A stretch of 64,000 bases of DNA, taken from contig NZ_FOXK01000004.1 in the NCBI RefSeq assembly GCF_900115695.1, forward strand, positions 1 through 64,000, read 5' to 3'. Made by a program: the position numbers and the translations under genes. Below the pieces are notes generated by a model. It worked only from the letters and a program-made list of their open reading frames with translations, had not been told where the DNA came from and did not search any database. The stretch comes from Ectopseudomonas toyotomiensis (GTDB lineage Bacteria; Pseudomonadota; Gammaproteobacteria; Pseudomonadales; Pseudomonadaceae). How positions within the stretch are numbered: the stretch's first letter is position 1; each line of letters begins with the position of its first letter. Positions 1-8,957 of the stretch are shown piece after piece.

Positions 1-231
1 GAACGCATGCATCAGCGGATGCAGGTGCATCCAGAGATGATGGTCAGGCGCCGCTCCATCGTCGAACATCCCTTCGGCAACCTGAAGCAATGGATTTTGG
101 GTAATGGTCGCTTCCTGCTCCGACAACTGCAGGGCGCTCGGACGGAAATGGCCCTGGCGGTCAACGCCTACAACCTGAAGCGTGCCATCAATGTGATGGG
201 TGCCCGTCGGTTGATCGAGCTGTTGGGGTAA
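1..231 (+). CDS. IS1182-family transposase, C-terminal fragment (cut by window edge)
   Basis: The reading frame is open at base 1 and ends at a TAA, giving the last 76 residues of a DDE transposase. The segment RRRSIVEHPFGNLKQWI followed by FLLRQLQGARTEMALAVNAYNL is characteristic of the C-terminal part of IS1182-type (DDE_Tnp_1) transposases, and carries the glutamate (in VEHPFG) taken as the last acidic catalytic residue. Whether the full gene is intact cannot be told from this window. It lies tail-to-tail with acnB and is separated from it by a bidirectional terminator. Confidence 0.8.
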   Translation, partial: ERMHQRMQVHPEMMVRRRSIVEHPFGNLKQWILGNGRFLLRQLQGARTEMALAVNAYNLKRAINVMGARRLIELLG

Positions 232-263
232 ATCCCGCTTTCCATTTCCATGCTTCAAAAACA

Positions 264-298
264 CCAACGCCCCGAACCAGTCGGGGCGTTGGATTTTT
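264..298. terminator. Bidirectional rho-independent terminator
   Basis: CCAACGCCCCGA and TCGGGGCGTTGG form a perfect 12-bp stem with a 5-nt loop. It is followed by TTTTT on the + strand and preceded by AAAAA, so it can end both the transposase transcript and the acnB transcript arriving from the right. Confidence 0.8.
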
Positions 299-360
299 CT
301 GGCGTCAGTGCGTTTTCACACGCTCTGACTAGGCGGGGCTTTTTTTCTACGACGCGTTGA

Positions 361-2961
361 TCAGGCCTGAACGACCGGGATCTTGGCGTTCGCCGCCGCT
401 TCGCGGAAGTCGGCGATCTGGTCGAAGCTCAGGTAGCGGTAGATGTCGCCAGCCATGCTGTCGATATCCTTGGCATAGACCATGTACTCCTCGACGGTCG
501 GCAGCTTGCCGAGAATCGAAGCGACCGCTGCCAGTTCGGCAGAGGCCAGGTACACGTTGGCGCCATCGCCCAGACGGTTCGGGAAGTTACGGGTGGAGGT
601 CGACACCACGGTGGAGTTGGCAGCCACACGTGCCTGGTTACCCATGCACAGCGAGCAGCCTGGCATCTCCATACGTGCACCGGCCTTGCCGTAGATACCG
701 TAGTAGCCTTCTTCGGTCAGCTGGTGAGCGTCCATCTTGGTCGGCGGCGACAGCCACAGACGGGTCGGGATACCGCCCTTGACCTTGTCCAGCAGCTTAC
801 CGGCAGCGCGGAAGTGGCCGATGTTGGTCATGCACGAGCCGATGAACACTTCGTCGATCTTGTCGCCAGCCACGGTGGACAGCAGGCGGGCGTCGTCCGG
901 GTCGTTCGGGGCGCACAGTACCGGCTCGTTGAGCTGGCTCAGGTCGATCTCGATGACTTCGGCGTACTCGGCGTCCTTGTCGGCCTCCATCAGCACCGGA
1001 TTGGCCAGCCAGGCTTCCATCGCCTGAGCACGACGCTCCAGGGTACGGGCATCGCCGTAGCCTTCGCTGATCATCCAGCGCAGCAGGGTGATGTTGGACT
1101 GCAGGTATTCGGCGATGGCCGATTCCGGCAGTTTGATGGTGCAGCCGGCAGCCGAGCGCTCGGCGGAAGCGTCAGACAGTTCGAACGCCTGCTCGACGGT
1201 CAGGTTGTCCAGGCCTTCGATCTCGAGGATGCGGCCGGAGAAGATGTTCTTCTTGCCTTTCTTCTCGACGGTCAGCAGGCCCTTCTGGATGGCGTAGTAG
1301 GGGATGGCATGGACCAGGTCACGCAGGGTGATACCCGGTTGCATCTTGCCCTTGAAGCGCACCAGAACCGATTCCGGCATGTCCAGCGGCATGACGCCGG
1401 TGGCGGCGGCGAAGGCCACCAAGCCGGAGCCGGCCGGGAAGCTGATACCGATCGGGAAGCGGGTGTGCGAGTCGCCACCGGTGCCGACGGTGTCAGGCAG
1501 CAGCATGCGGTTCAGCCAGCTGTGGATGATGCCGTCGCCCGGACGCAGGGACACGCCGCCACGGGTGCGGATGAAATCCGGCAGGGTGTGGTGAGTGGTG
1601 ACGTCGATCGGCTTCGGATAGGCCGCGGTGTGGCAGAAGGACTGCATCACCAGGTCAGCCGAGAAGCCCAGGCACGCCAGGTCTTTCAGCTCGTCGCGGG
1701 TCATCGGGCCGGTGGTGTCCTGGGAACCGACGGTGGTCATCTTCGGTTCGCAGTAGGTGCCCGGACGCACGCCCTCGACGCCGCAGGCCTTGCCGACCAT
1801 CTTCTGCGCCAGGGTGAAGCCCTTGGTGCTGGCAGCAGGCTGGTCCGGCTTCTTGAACAGGTCGGAGGAGCCAAGGCCCAGCTCGGCACGCGCCTTCTCG
1901 GTCAGGCCGCGGCCGACGATCAGCGGGATACGGCCGCCAGCGCGGACTTCGTCGAGCAGTACCGGGGTCTTCAGTTCGAAGGTGGTGATGACGTCGTCGG
2001 TGCCGTGCTTGCAGACTTTGCCGGCGTACGGGTAGACATCGATCACGTCGCCCATGTTGATGTTCGATACGTCGAACTCGATCGGCAGGGCGCCGGCATC
2101 TTCCATGGTGTTGTAGAAGATCGGGGCGATCTTGGTGCCGAAGCAGAAGCCGCCAGCGCGCTTGTTCGGAACATACGGGATGTCGTCGCCGAAGAACCAC
2201 AGCACCGAGTTGGTGGCGGACTTACGGGAAGAGCCGGTACCGACCACGTCACCGACGTAGGCGACCGGGAAGCCCTTGGCCTTGATCTCTTCGATCTGCT
2301 TCAGCGGGCCGACGGCGCCTTGCTGCTCCGGCACGATGCCGTCGCGAGCCATTTTCAGCATGGCCAGGGCGTGCAGCGGGATGTCAGGGCGCGACCAGGC
2401 GTCCGGGGCAGGGGACAGGTCGTCGGTGTTGGTTTCGCCAGGGACCTTGAACACGGCCAGGCTGTATTTCTCGGCGATGGCCGGCTTGTTGGTGAACCAC
2501 TCGCCATCGGCCCAAGACTGCAGCACGGCCTTGGCGTTGGCATTGCCGGCCTTGGCTTTCTCGGCGACGTCGTGGAAGGCGTCGAACATCAGCAGGGTGT
2601 GCTTGAGTTGTTCGGCGGCAACGGTGCCCAGGGTGGCATCGTCCAGCAGCTCGACCATGGTGGCGATGTTGTAGCCGCCCTGCATGGTACCCAACAGCTC
2701 GACAGCGCGTTGCTTGCTGATCAGCGGAGAGCTGGCTTCGCCCTTGGCGACGGCAGAGAGGAAACCGGCCTTGACGTAGGCCGCTTCGTCCACGCCTGGC
2801 GGTACGCGGTTGGTGATCAGGTCTACGAGGAATTCTTCTTCGCCAGCCGGCGGGTTTTTCAGCAGCTCGACCAGGCCTGCGGTTTGTTCGGCGTTCAGCG
2901 GCTGGGGCACGATACCCTGAGCGGCACGCTCTGCTACGTGTTTGCGATAGGCTTCAAGCAC
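361..2961 (-). CDS. acnB: Aconitate hydratase B
   Basis: Bifunctional aconitate hydratase/2-methylisocitrate dehydratase of the TCA cycle, cytoplasmic, with a [4Fe-4S] cluster. The product is 866 residues, against 865 in E. coli AcnB, and begins with the typical [16 protein letters not shown]. The start is a GTG at 2961 preceded by GAGG at good spacing; the frame is open a further 105 bases upstream, but that extension has no homologous look. The cluster cysteines are visible near the C-terminus as [10 protein letters not shown] and GCSLCMGNQ. The gene is monocistronic, closed by the hairpin next to the insertion sequence, and has a leader of about 280 nt with strong inverted repeats. In E. 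coli AcnB also binds RNA and responds to iron; regulation of that kind here is inference. Confidence 0.97.
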   Translation of the reverse strand: MLEAYRKHVAERAAQGIVPQPLNAEQTAGLVELLKNPPAGEEEFLVDLITNRVPPGVDEAAYVKAGFLSAVAKGEASSPLISKQRAVELLGTMQGGYNIATMVELLDDATLGTVAAEQLKHTLLMFDAFHDVAEKAKAGNANAKAVLQSWADGEWFTNKPAIAEKYSLAVFKVPGETNTDDLSPAPDAWSRPDIPLHALAMLKMARDGIVPEQQGAVGPLKQIEEIKAKGFPVAYVGDVVGTGSSRKSATNSVLWFFGDDIPYVPNKRAGGFCFGTKIAPIFYNTMEDAGALPIEFDVSNINMGDVIDVYPYAGKVCKHGTDDVITTFELKTPVLLDEVRAGGRIPLIVGRGLTEKARAELGLGSSDLFKKPDQPAASTKGFTLAQKMVGKACGVEGVRPGTYCEPKMTTVGSQDTTGPMTRDELKDLACLGFSADLVMQSFCHTAAYPKPIDVTTHHTLPDFIRTRGGVSLRPGDGIIHSWLNRMLLPDTVGTGGDSHTRFPIGISFPAGSGLVAFAAATGVMPLDMPESVLVRFKGKMQPGITLRDLVHAIPYYAIQKGLLTVEKKGKKNIFSGRILEIEGLDNLTVEQAFELSDASAERSAAGCTIKLPESAIAEYLQSNITLLRWMISEGYGDARTLERRAQAMEAWLANPVLMEADKDAEYAEVIEIDLSQLNEPVLCAPNDPDDARLLSTVAGDKIDEVFIGSCMTNIGHFRAAGKLLDKVKGGIPTRLWLSPPTKMDAHQLTEEGYYGIYGKAGARMEMPGCSLCMGNQARVAANSTVVSTSTRNFPNRLGDGANVYLASAELAAVASILGKLPTVEEYMVYAKDIDSMAGDIYRYLSFDQIADFREAAANAKIPVVQA

Positions 2962-3078
2962 AGTTATTACCCTCATCAGTGGTCCCAAAGGGTTGTCCGG
3001 GACGCGATCCAGATACTCATGACCAGGCGCTTTTCGACTTTTTGAGCCGATCAACCGAGGTTTCATGAGTCTCTTGTA

Positions 3079-3217
3079 GAAGCTGCTTTCAAAGTTTTAC
3101 GCCGGCAGGACGGTTTCTGATGAGGGCTGACGCAGACGCTTGGGGGGACTCCAAGTGGCTGCGTCGCCATCGTACCTGCAGGATCGACTGTGCTCGTGAC
3201 GCTTTGAAAACAGCTTC
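3079..3217 (-). promoter_or_regulatory. Structured 5' leader of acnB (nested inverted repeats)
   Basis: GAAGCTGCTTTCAAAG at 3079-3094 and CTTTGAAAACAGCTTC at 3202-3217 are complementary at 15 of 16 positions. Inside lies a second symmetric stem: GACGCAG (3129-3135) pairs with CTGCGTC (3159-3165), and CTTGG (3139-3143) with CCAAG (3151-3155), around a 7-nt loop. Both lie within the predicted acnB leader. The pairing is seen directly; a regulatory role is inferred. Confidence 0.6.
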
Positions 3218-3249
3218 CAACGGACATTGGCGCCGTAAAAGGCGGGCCG

Positions 3250-3278
3250 ATTCTAATGGAAAGCGCAGATAAAGTTAA
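3250..3278 (-). promoter_or_regulatory. Candidate sigma-70 promoter of acnB
   Basis: On the minus strand TTAACT (3278-3273), a 17-bp spacer and TAGAAT (3255-3250) give a reasonable -35/-10 pair. Transcription would begin near 3243, giving a leader of about 280 nt. It sits between the dispersed repeat copy starting at 3302 and the structured leader. Confidence 0.5.
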
Positions 3279-3301
3279 GCCGATGTCCCTGTATCGACAG
3301 G

Positions 3302-3440
3302 CTGCTGAAAAAGGATTGGCAGACAAGCCAAGACCGATGGTGGCCCCGCAAAAATGGTCGAAAAAGCGCAGTTTAGCTGTTCTAAACGAGCATTTTGAGG
3401 CCGTTTTTAACGCAGTAGTGCCAACGCAGGTAGTTTTCGG
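3302..3440 (+). repeat. Dispersed repeat, copy A (diverged)
   Basis: One of three related sequences in the window (others at 16483-16624 and 62264-62477). It shares the blocks CCGATGGTGGCCCCGCAAAA, GAAAAAGCG, CGAGCATTTTG, GTTTTTAACGCAG and CAACGCAGGTAGTTTT with them in the same order and orientation. Its ends (CTGAAAAA and GTTTTCGG) match poorly as inverted repeats, so it looks like the oldest copy. It lies between the acnB promoter and the divergent DUF1289 gene. No coding capacity is evident. Confidence 0.75.
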
Positions 3441-3518
3441 TGGCCTGTCGGCAGGGGTGATCTGGATTAGACAAAGGGCTAAGATGCCAGGCCATTCTGC
3501 TGTCTATTCTGTTTTGCC

Positions 3519-3995
3519 ATGTCCAATCAGCGCATCAAGACGCCTTGTGTGGGGCTGTGTTCGACCGTTTACGGCGATGTCGTGTGCCGCGGTTGCAAGC
3601 GCTTCCACCATGAGGTGATCAACTGGAACAGCTACAACGATGACGAGAAGCGTGCGGTGTGGACGCGGCTGGAAGTGTTGCTGGTGCAGGTGATGACTGC
3701 CAAGATGGAAGTGTTCGACGAGCAGCGCCTGCGCGGGCAACTGGAGCAGCGGCAGATCCGCTTCGTGCCGCAGCAGTCGCCTTATTGCTGGGCCTATCAG
3801 CTGATCGCGCGGGGCGCGCGGGTGATCAATCAGCTGGAAGCCTACGGCATGGTGTTGCTGCCCGAGTTTCGCAATTGGGCGCTGCCTGAGCTGCGCGATG
3901 CCATCGACAGGGAATTCTTCCTGCTCTCCGAGGCGCATTACGAGCGCTACATTGCGCCGAAGTTCTTGCGCGAAGGGCTGGAGCTCCGCGTATGA
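3519..3995 (+). CDS. DUF1289 domain-containing protein
   Basis: The 158-residue product starts with a compact cysteine motif, PCVGLC followed by VCRGCKR about ten residues later, which defines the small DUF1289 domain. The four cysteines suggest metal or Fe-S binding, but no function is established. The remaining 120 residues are charged and helical-looking with no motif I recognise. It is divergent from acnB and convergent with the universal stress protein gene. There is no clear ribosome-binding site in front of the ATG; the next in-frame methionine is far downstream and would lose the cysteines, so this start is kept. Confidence 0.85.
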   Translation: MSNQRIKTPCVGLCSTVYGDVVCRGCKRFHHEVINWNSYNDDEKRAVWTRLEVLLVQVMTAKMEVFDEQRLRGQLEQRQIRFVPQQSPYCWAYQLIARGARVINQLEAYGMVLLPEFRNWALPELRDAIDREFFLLSEAHYERYIAPKFLREGLELRV

Positions 3996-4007
3996 GAGGC
4001 TATGCCC

Positions 4008-4093
4008 CGTAGGGTGCGCTGCGCGCACCGCTTCGGGGGCGGCTTCAGCTTCAGTGCCTCGTCAAACCGCTGGTGCGCACGGCGCACCCTACG
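4008..4093. repeat. Inverted-repeat intergenic element
   Basis: CGTAGGGTGCGC (4008-4019) and GCGCACCCTACG (4082-4093) are perfect 12-bp inverted arms separated by 62 nt that contain further complementary GCGC-rich blocks. It sits between two convergent genes. Elements of this look (GTAGGGTGCGC) are frequent in Pseudomonas intergenic DNA; it may act as a bidirectional transcription barrier, although no T-tract is seen. Confidence 0.6.
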
Positions 4094-4095
4094 TC

Positions 4096-4959
4096 CTAGC
4101 GTTGGGCGACGAGTTCTTCGAGATGGGCGATGATTTCGTCCGGCTTGAGCACCAGTACGTCACTTTCCAGTGCGTCGAGTATGACTTCCGCCGTGTTGCC
4201 GATCAGCGCGCCGGAAAGCCCGGTGCGCGCGACGGTGCCGATCACCGTGACCGCCGCATCGAGTCGGTGGGCAACCTGTGGAATAACCACGTCGGCCGGG
4301 CCTTCGAGTACATGCAGGCGCTCGTCACTGATGTCGTACTCGGCCTGGAAGCTGCGGCACTGCTCGCGGTAGCGTGCCTCGATGGTTTCCTTGAGCTGGA
4401 AGGTCGGGTCGGCTGCCGACAGCATGGGTGTCGGATGCGCGGTAGTCACGTGCAGGATACCTTTGGCCAGGCCGGCAATGTCATAGCCATGGCTGATGAT
4501 CCCGGCATGCAGGGTGCGGTGCTCGCCATCGGCGTTGCCCACGTCCACGGCGGCGAGGATGTTGCCGCCCGTCCAAGGGCGCTCGGTCTTGACCATCAGC
4601 ACCGGACCCGGGCAGTAGCGCAGCAGCTTCCAGTCCTCCGGGGTGAGCAGGGCCTTTTTCAGTGGGTTGTCCGGTAGATGTTGCTTGATCACCAATCCGC
4701 AGCCTTCGGCCTGCTGCACGGCAATGATGGTCTGGTGCGGGTTGTCATGCCAGGACTGCTGGGTGGAAACGCTGAAGCCTTCTTCGCCGAGGGTGCTGCT
4801 GAGATCGTTGAGCCAGGCGCTGTGGTCGCCTTTCTTGTCGCAGACCAGCAGGTGCAGATGCGACTGGGTGACTCCCGCTATCAGTTTTGCCCGCTTCAGT
4901 GCGAGGCCTTCGGGGTGCTGGGGCTCCATCACCACCAGAATGCTACGGATCGCTTGCAT
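4096..4959 (-). CDS. Tandem-domain universal stress protein (UspE-like)
   Basis: A 287-residue cytoplasmic protein made of two UspA domains, about residues 1-145 and 150-285. The second domain ends with GTVARTGLSGALIGNTAE, the G-2X-G-9X-G(S/T) nucleotide-binding pattern of ATP-binding Usp proteins; the first lacks it. Two-domain Usp proteins of this size (UspE class) are induced by growth arrest, oxygen limitation or stress in enterics and Pseudomonas. AGGGAGACGACC in front of the ATG is a good ribosome-binding site. The gene stands alone, divergent from miaE. Assignment to a particular Usp subgroup is less sure. Confidence 0.9.
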   Translation of the reverse strand: MQAIRSILVVMEPQHPEGLALKRAKLIAGVTQSHLHLLVCDKKGDHSAWLNDLSSTLGEEGFSVSTQQSWHDNPHQTIIAVQQAEGCGLVIKQHLPDNPLKKALLTPEDWKLLRYCPGPVLMVKTERPWTGGNILAAVDVGNADGEHRTLHAGIISHGYDIAGLAKGILHVTTAHPTPMLSAADPTFQLKETIEARYREQCRSFQAEYDISDERLHVLEGPADVVIPQVAHRLDAAVTVIGTVARTGLSGALIGNTAEVILDALESDVLVLKPDEIIAHLEELVAQR

Positions 4960-5066
4960 GGTCGTCTCCCTGAGAATGAATAGCGCTTATTCAACTATAG
5001 GTGCGTCGTTGCCAGCGGCTTGTTGACCTGCATCAACGGCGTGCTGGTCGTCCGACCTGCCACTCG

Positions 5067-5072
5067 TATAAT
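5067..5072 (+). promoter_or_regulatory. Candidate -10 element for miaE
   Basis: A perfect TATAAT lies 44 nt before the miaE start codon. No convincing -35 is present at 16-18 bp, so this is a tentative call. Confidence 0.35.
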
Positions 5073-5116
5073 GGCCCGCCATTTTCAACCTCGCCAGCAC
5101 CTAGAGCGCTTCAAAT

Positions 5117-5794
5117 ATGATGTCAAATGCCGAGCAAATTCCGACTAACGGTGAGGAACCTGTATCGATTCTGCAGGAAATTCTAGAGTTTCTTGGTGGC
5201 GTCGCCACGCCTGATGCCTGGCTGGACGAGGCCCTGCGCCAGCAGGAAATCCTCCTGCTTGACCACCGCAATCTGGAATACAAGGCGGCACAGACGGCCC
5301 TGAGCCTGATGGGCCGCTACCTGACCAAGACCGAATTGACCGCGAGAATGTCGCGTTTGGCTCGTGAGGAGCTGGTGCACTTCGAGCAGGTCAGCAAGAT
5401 CATCCGCGGGCGTGGCATCGAGGTTCGTCATGTTTCTGCCTCGCGCTACGCGGCCGGCCTGCGTGCGCTGCTGCGCGGTGGTGAAGTGGAGCGGCTGGTG
5501 GATGTGCTGGTGGTGGGCGCCTTCATCGAGGCGCGCTCCTGCGAACGCTTCGCTGCCCTGGTACCGCGTCTGGATGCCGAACTGGCCAAATTCTACGCCG
5601 GGTTGCTGGAGAGCGAAGGGCGCCACTACCGCGGTTATCTCAAGCTTGCCTATCTGTATGGTGATGCTGCCGACGTGGATGCGCGTATCGAGGTGGTGCG
5701 CGCGGTGGAGCAGGAACTGATCACTACGCCAGATGAGCAGTTCCGTTTCCATAGTGGCGTGCCTGTAGAAAGCAGCCGCGAAGCGGCCATCTGA
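5117..5794 (+). CDS. miaE: tRNA 2-methylthio-N6-isopentenyladenosine(37) hydroxylase
   Basis: MiaE is a non-haem diiron monooxygenase that hydroxylates ms2i6A at position 37 of tRNAs reading UNN codons, giving ms2io6A. The 225-residue product shows the ferritin-like diiron ligand sets: EELVHFEQV, the EARSCERF helix, and EGRHYRGYL. It is an all-helical cytoplasmic protein that needs oxygen. Two adjacent ATG codons make the first residue ambiguous by one. The gene is monocistronic, with TATAAT upstream and two hairpins separating it from the convergent lpxH. Confidence 0.95.
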   Translation: MMSNAEQIPTNGEEPVSILQEILEFLGGVATPDAWLDEALRQQEILLLDHRNLEYKAAQTALSLMGRYLTKTELTARMSRLAREELVHFEQVSKIIRGRGIEVRHVSASRYAAGLRALLRGGEVERLVDVLVVGAFIEARSCERFAALVPRLDAELAKFYAGLLESEGRHYRGYLKLAYLYGDAADVDARIEVVRAVEQELITTPDEQFRFHSGVPVESSREAAI

Positions 5795-5796
5795 TG

Positions 5797-5822
5797 ACCC
5801 TCTCCCATTTATGGGAGAGGGT
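5797..5822. terminator. Intergenic hairpin after miaE
   Basis: ACCCTCTCCCAT and ATGGGAGAGGGT form a 12-bp stem around TT, two bases after the miaE stop. There is no T-tract. The CCCTCTCCC type of palindrome is a common intergenic repeat in Pseudomonas, so this may be both repeat and transcription end. Confidence 0.5.
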
Positions 5823-5875
5823 GCCCGAAGGGCGGGAGAGGGTGTTGCAGCCTACGCCGCCGCCCTCTCCCCCGG

Positions 5876-5901
5876 CCCCTCTCCCGCAAGCGGGAGAGGG
5901 G
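5876..5901. terminator. Intergenic hairpin after lpxH
   Basis: CCCCTCTCCCGC and GCGGGAGAGGGG form a perfect 12-bp stem around AA, ten bases beyond the lpxH stop. It is a second copy of the CCCTCTCCC palindrome type at 5797-5822, so the miaE/lpxH gap is flanked by one near each gene end. Confidence 0.5.
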
Positions 5902-5910
5902 AGAAGAGCC

Positions 5911-6630
5911 CTATAGCTCGAAAGGCGCCTGGTTGAAGCCCTCGTCATCGACCTGCAATGCCCAGCCGTGGCGATCCCAGTCACCCAGGACGATGCGCCG
6001 TGCCGCTTGGCCGTTGACTTCCAGCTCATGCACCGCCGGCCTGTGGGTGTGACCATGGATTAGCGTGCGCACGTCATGCGCGGCCATCACCTTGACCACT
6101 TCCTCTGGCGTGACGTCGACAATCTCGCTGGCTTTCATTCGCGTCTGCGCGCGGCTTTCATTGCGCAGCTTGCGCGCCAGCTTCTGCCGCGTGCTCAGCG
6201 GCAGGTTGCGCAGGATCAGCAGCGACAGCGGATTGCGCAGCCAGCGCCGTAGCTTCATGTAGCCGACATCGAGGGTGCACAGGCTGTCGCCGTGCATCAG
6301 CAGCACCGGCTCGCCATTGATCTGCAGCTTATGCGGATCGCTCAGCAGGATGCAGCCCGCTTCACGACAGAAGCGCTTGCCGATGAGAAAGTCGCGATTA
6401 CCGTGCATCAGATAGATGCGTGTGCCGGCATCACTCAGCTCGCGCAGGGCGCGGGCTATTTCGTGCTGGAAGGGCGTCATGCCGTCGTCGCCGATCCAGA
6501 CTTCGAAGAAGTCGCCGAGGATGTAAAGCGCCTCGGCCTGGCGCGCGCGGGTGGCGAGAAAAAGCAGAAACGCCCGGGTGATATCCGGGCGTTTCTCTTC
6601 GAGGTGCAGATCGGAGATCAGCAGAATCAT
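5911..6630 (-). CDS. lpxH: UDP-2,3-diacylglucosamine diphosphatase
   Basis: LpxH hydrolyses UDP-2,3-diacylglucosamine to lipid X plus UMP, the fourth step of lipid A synthesis, at the inner face of the cytoplasmic membrane. The 239-residue product (240 in E. coli) carries the calcineurin-like metal motifs in order: DLHL at the N-terminus, GDFFE, GNRDF, and GHTH near the C-terminus. It begins four bases after the ppiB stop codon, so the two are surely co-transcribed and probably translationally coupled; the ribosome-binding site lies over the end of ppiB. Confidence 0.96.
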   Translation of the reverse strand: MILLISDLHLEEKRPDITRAFLLFLATRARQAEALYILGDFFEVWIGDDGMTPFQHEIARALRELSDAGTRIYLMHGNRDFLIGKRFCREAGCILLSDPHKLQINGEPVLLMHGDSLCTLDVGYMKLRRWLRNPLSLLILRNLPLSTRQKLARKLRNESRAQTRMKASEIVDVTPEEVVKVMAAHDVRTLIHGHTHRPAVHELEVNGQAARRIVLGDWDRHGWALQVDDEGFNQAPFEL

Positions 6631-6634
6631 CGAT

Positions 6635-7132
6635 TTACTCGGCTACGACTTCGGCCTTCTCGATGATCACGTCGTCCACCGGTACGTCCTGGTGGCCGGA
6701 TTTCATGGTGGTAGCGACGCCCTTGATCTTCTCGACCACGTCCATGCCTTCGACCACTTCACCGAATACGGCGTAGCCCCAGCCCTGAACGGTCGGTGCG
6801 CTGTGGTTGAGGAAGGCATTGTCGGCGACGTTGATGAAGAACTGCGCGCTTGCCGAATGCGGCTCCATGGTGCGGGCCATGGCGATGGTGCCGACCTTGT
6901 TGGGCACGCCGTTGTTGGCTTCGTTCTTGATCGGTGCGCGGGTCGGCTTCTGCTTCATGCCCGGTTCGAAACCGCCGCCCTGGATCATGAAATTGCCGAT
7001 CACGCGGTGAAAAATGGTGCCGTCGTAATGGCCTTCCTTCACGTATTGCTCGAAGTTGGCCACGGTTTCCGGGGCCTTGTCGGCGAACAGGTTCAGAGTG
7101 ATGACGCCGTGGTTGGTGTGCAGTTTGATCAT
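6635..7132 (-). CDS. ppiB: Peptidyl-prolyl cis-trans isomerase B (cyclophilin)
   Basis: A cytoplasmic cyclophilin of 165 residues with no signal peptide. It shows the family core [29 protein letters not shown] and the catalytic arginine in FHRV. It catalyses proline isomerisation during protein folding. The gene is first in the ppiB-lpxH pair, divergent from glnS; ppiB upstream of lpxH is a familiar order in proteobacteria. Confidence 0.96.
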   Translation of the reverse strand: MIKLHTNHGVITLNLFADKAPETVANFEQYVKEGHYDGTIFHRVIGNFMIQGGGFEPGMKQKPTRAPIKNEANNGVPNKVGTIAMARTMEPHSASAQFFINVADNAFLNHSAPTVQGWGYAVFGEVVEGMDVVEKIKGVATTMKSGHQDVPVDDVIIEKAEVVAE

Positions 7133-7190
7133 GGTCGTATCCGTGATGAGGCAGGTTCGAGCCAGTGGCCCTGAGGTGAACAGCGCTTGT

Positions 7191-7209
7191 CAGGGTGTTG
7201 TGCACCCTG
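7191..7209. other. Hairpin in the ppiB-glnS divergent region
   Basis: CAGGGTG and CACCCTG pair around TTGTG. The sequence TGTCAGGG and relatives (TTGACAGG) occur three times within 40 bases here. This may be an operator or a leader structure for ppiB or glnS; nothing decides between them. Confidence 0.35.
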
Positions 7210-7292
7210 TCAGGGGCTTGACAGGTTGGTTATGATACGGACTTTGCCCGAAGCGGCCTACCCTGTGCCGCGCCAGTATTGTTAAGGACACC

Positions 7293-8957
7293 ATGAGCAA
7301 GCCTACCGTCGAAAAAGCTGCCAACTTCCTGCGCCCCATCGTCCAGGCTGATCTGGACAGCGGCAAGCACGCCAAGATCGTGACCCGCTTTCCGCCGGAG
7401 CCCAACGGCTACCTGCACATCGGCCATGCCAAGAGCATCTGTCTGAACTTCGGCCTGGCCGAAGAGTTCGGCGGCCAGTGCAACCTGCGTTTCGACGACA
7501 CCAACCCGGCCAAGGAAGACCAGGAATACATCGACGCGATCAAGGCCGACGTCGAGTGGCTGGGCTTCAAGTGGGCGGGCGAGGAGCGCTACGCTTCCAA
7601 CTATTTCGATCAACTGCACGCCTGGGCCATCGAGCTGATCAAGGCCGGCAAGGCCTTCGTCTGCGATCTCAATGCCGAAGAGATGCGCGAATACCGCGGC
7701 AGCCTGAACGAGCCGGGCAAGAACAGCCCGTTCCGCGAGCGCTCCGTGGAAGAGAACCTCGACCTGTTCGCCCGCATGAAAGCCGGTGAGTTCCCGGATG
7801 GTGCCCGTTCGCTGCGCGCCAAGATCGACATGGCCTCGCCGAACATCAATCTGCGTGACCCGATCCTCTACCGCATCCGCCACGCCCATCACCACCAGAC
7901 CGGCGACAAGTGGTGCATCTACCCGAGCTACGACTTCACCCACGGCCAGTCGGACGCCATCGAAGGCATCACCCACTCCATCTGCACTCTGGAGTTCGAA
8001 GATCACCGCCCGCTGTACGAGTGGTTCCTGGCCAACCTGCCGGTACCGGCGCAGCCGCGCCAGTACGAATTTGCCCGGCTGAATCTGAACTACACCATCA
8101 CCAGCAAGCGCAAGCTCAAGCAACTGGTGGACGAGAAGCACGTCAACGGTTGGGATGACCCGCGCATGTCGACGCTGTCCGGCTATCGCCGCCGTGGCTA
8201 TACCCCGGCGTCGATCCGTGCGTTCTGCGACATGATTGGTGTCAATCGCGCCGGTGGCCTGGTGGATATCGGCATGCTGGAATTCGCCATCCGCGATGAT
8301 CTGGACGCCAACGCCGCGCGCGCCATGTGCGTGCTCAAGCCGCTGAAGGTGGTGATCACCAACTATCCGCAAGGCAAGGTCGAGAATCTGGAGCTGGCGC
8401 GCCATCCCAAGCAGGACATCGGCACCCGCGTGTTGCCGTTCTCTCGCGAGATCTACATCGACGCCAGCGACTTCGAGGAAACCCCGCCGGACGGCTTCAA
8501 GCGCCTGATCCCTGGTGGTGAAGTGCGCCTGCGTGGCAGCTACGTGATCCGCGCCGACGAAGCCGTCAAGGACACCGCCGGCAACATCGTCGAGCTGCGC
8601 TGCTCCTATGACGAGAACACCCTGGGCAAGAACCCGGAAGGCCGTAAGGTCAAGGGCGTGATCCACTGGGTGCCTGCGGCTGAGAGCGTTGAGTGCGAAG
8701 TGCGCCTGTATGATCGCCTGTTCCGCTCGGCCAATCCGGAGAAGAGCGAAGAGGGCGGCAGCTTCCTCGACAACATCAACCCGGAGTCCCTGGTGGTGCT
8801 GACCGGTTGCCGCGCCGAGCCGTCGCTGGCTCAGGCCACTGCCGATGATCGCTTCCAGTTCGAACGCGAAGGTTATTTCTGCCTGGACAAGGATTCGACC
8901 GCCGGCGCCCTGGTTTTCAACCGCACCGTGACCCTGCGCGATTCCTGGGGGCAGTAA
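7293..8957 (+). CDS. glnS: Glutaminyl-tRNA synthetase
   Basis: Class I aminoacyl-tRNA synthetase that charges tRNA-Gln, 554 residues as usual for gammaproteobacterial GlnRS. The signature [15 protein letters not shown] is near the N-terminus and the KMSKS-type loop appears as TSKRKL. The beta-barrel anticodon-binding region follows, with VIHWV in its expected place. AAGGACACC before the ATG is a good ribosome-binding site. Its stop codon overlaps the cysS start by one base (TAATG), so the two synthetase genes form an operon. Confidence 0.98.
   Translation: MSKPTVEKAANFLRPIVQADLDSGKHAKIVTRFPPEPNGYLHIGHAKSICLNFGLAEEFGGQCNLRFDDTNPAKEDQEYIDAIKADVEWLGFKWAGEERYASNYFDQLHAWAIELIKAGKAFVCDLNAEEMREYRGSLNEPGKNSPFRERSVEENLDLFARMKAGEFPDGARSLRAKIDMASPNINLRDPILYRIRHAHHHQTGDKWCIYPSYDFTHGQSDAIEGITHSICTLEFEDHRPLYEWFLANLPVPAQPRQYEFARLNLNYTITSKRKLKQLVDEKHVNGWDDPRMSTLSGYRRRGYTPASIRAFCDMIGVNRAGGLVDIGMLEFAIRDDLDANAARAMCVLKPLKVVITNYPQGKVENLELARHPKQDIGTRVLPFSREIYIDASDFEETPPDGFKRLIPGGEVRLRGSYVIRADEAVKDTAGNIVELRCSYDENTLGKNPEGRKVKGVIHWVPAAESVECEVRLYDRLFRSANPEKSEEGGSFLDNINPESLVVLTGCRAEPSLAQATADDRFQFEREGYFCLDKDSTAGALVFNRTVTLRDSWGQ

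Larger units (their letters stand above)
1..329 (+). mobile_element. Right end of an IS1182-like insertion sequence (partial)
   Basis: The left edge of the window lies inside an insertion sequence: the 3' end of its transposase gene, a hairpin terminator, then a candidate terminal sequence ending about 329. Read inward from the flank that end is GTCAGAGCGTGTGAAAACGC, which resembles the TGTGAAAACG-type termini I remember for IS1182-family elements. The left end is outside the window, so matching inverted repeats and the target duplication cannot be checked. The boundary at 329 is an inference. Confidence 0.5.

Noticed and set aside
724..3045. Very long open frame antisense to acnB (773 codons)
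   Set aside because: Produced by GC-rich codon bias opposite a certain gene; its residues have no family look and no start signals.
2962..3066. N-terminal extension of AcnB from an ATG at 3066
   Set aside because: GTG at 2961 has a good ribosome-binding site and fits the family N-terminus exactly.
3256..3618. Possible gene across repeat copy A
   Set aside because: It consists of the dispersed repeat, has no recognisable protein features, and overlaps the DUF1289 gene in another frame.
7218..7236. TTGACA plus TATGAT as a glnS promoter
   Set aside because: The spacing is only 7 bp, so the two cannot form one promoter.
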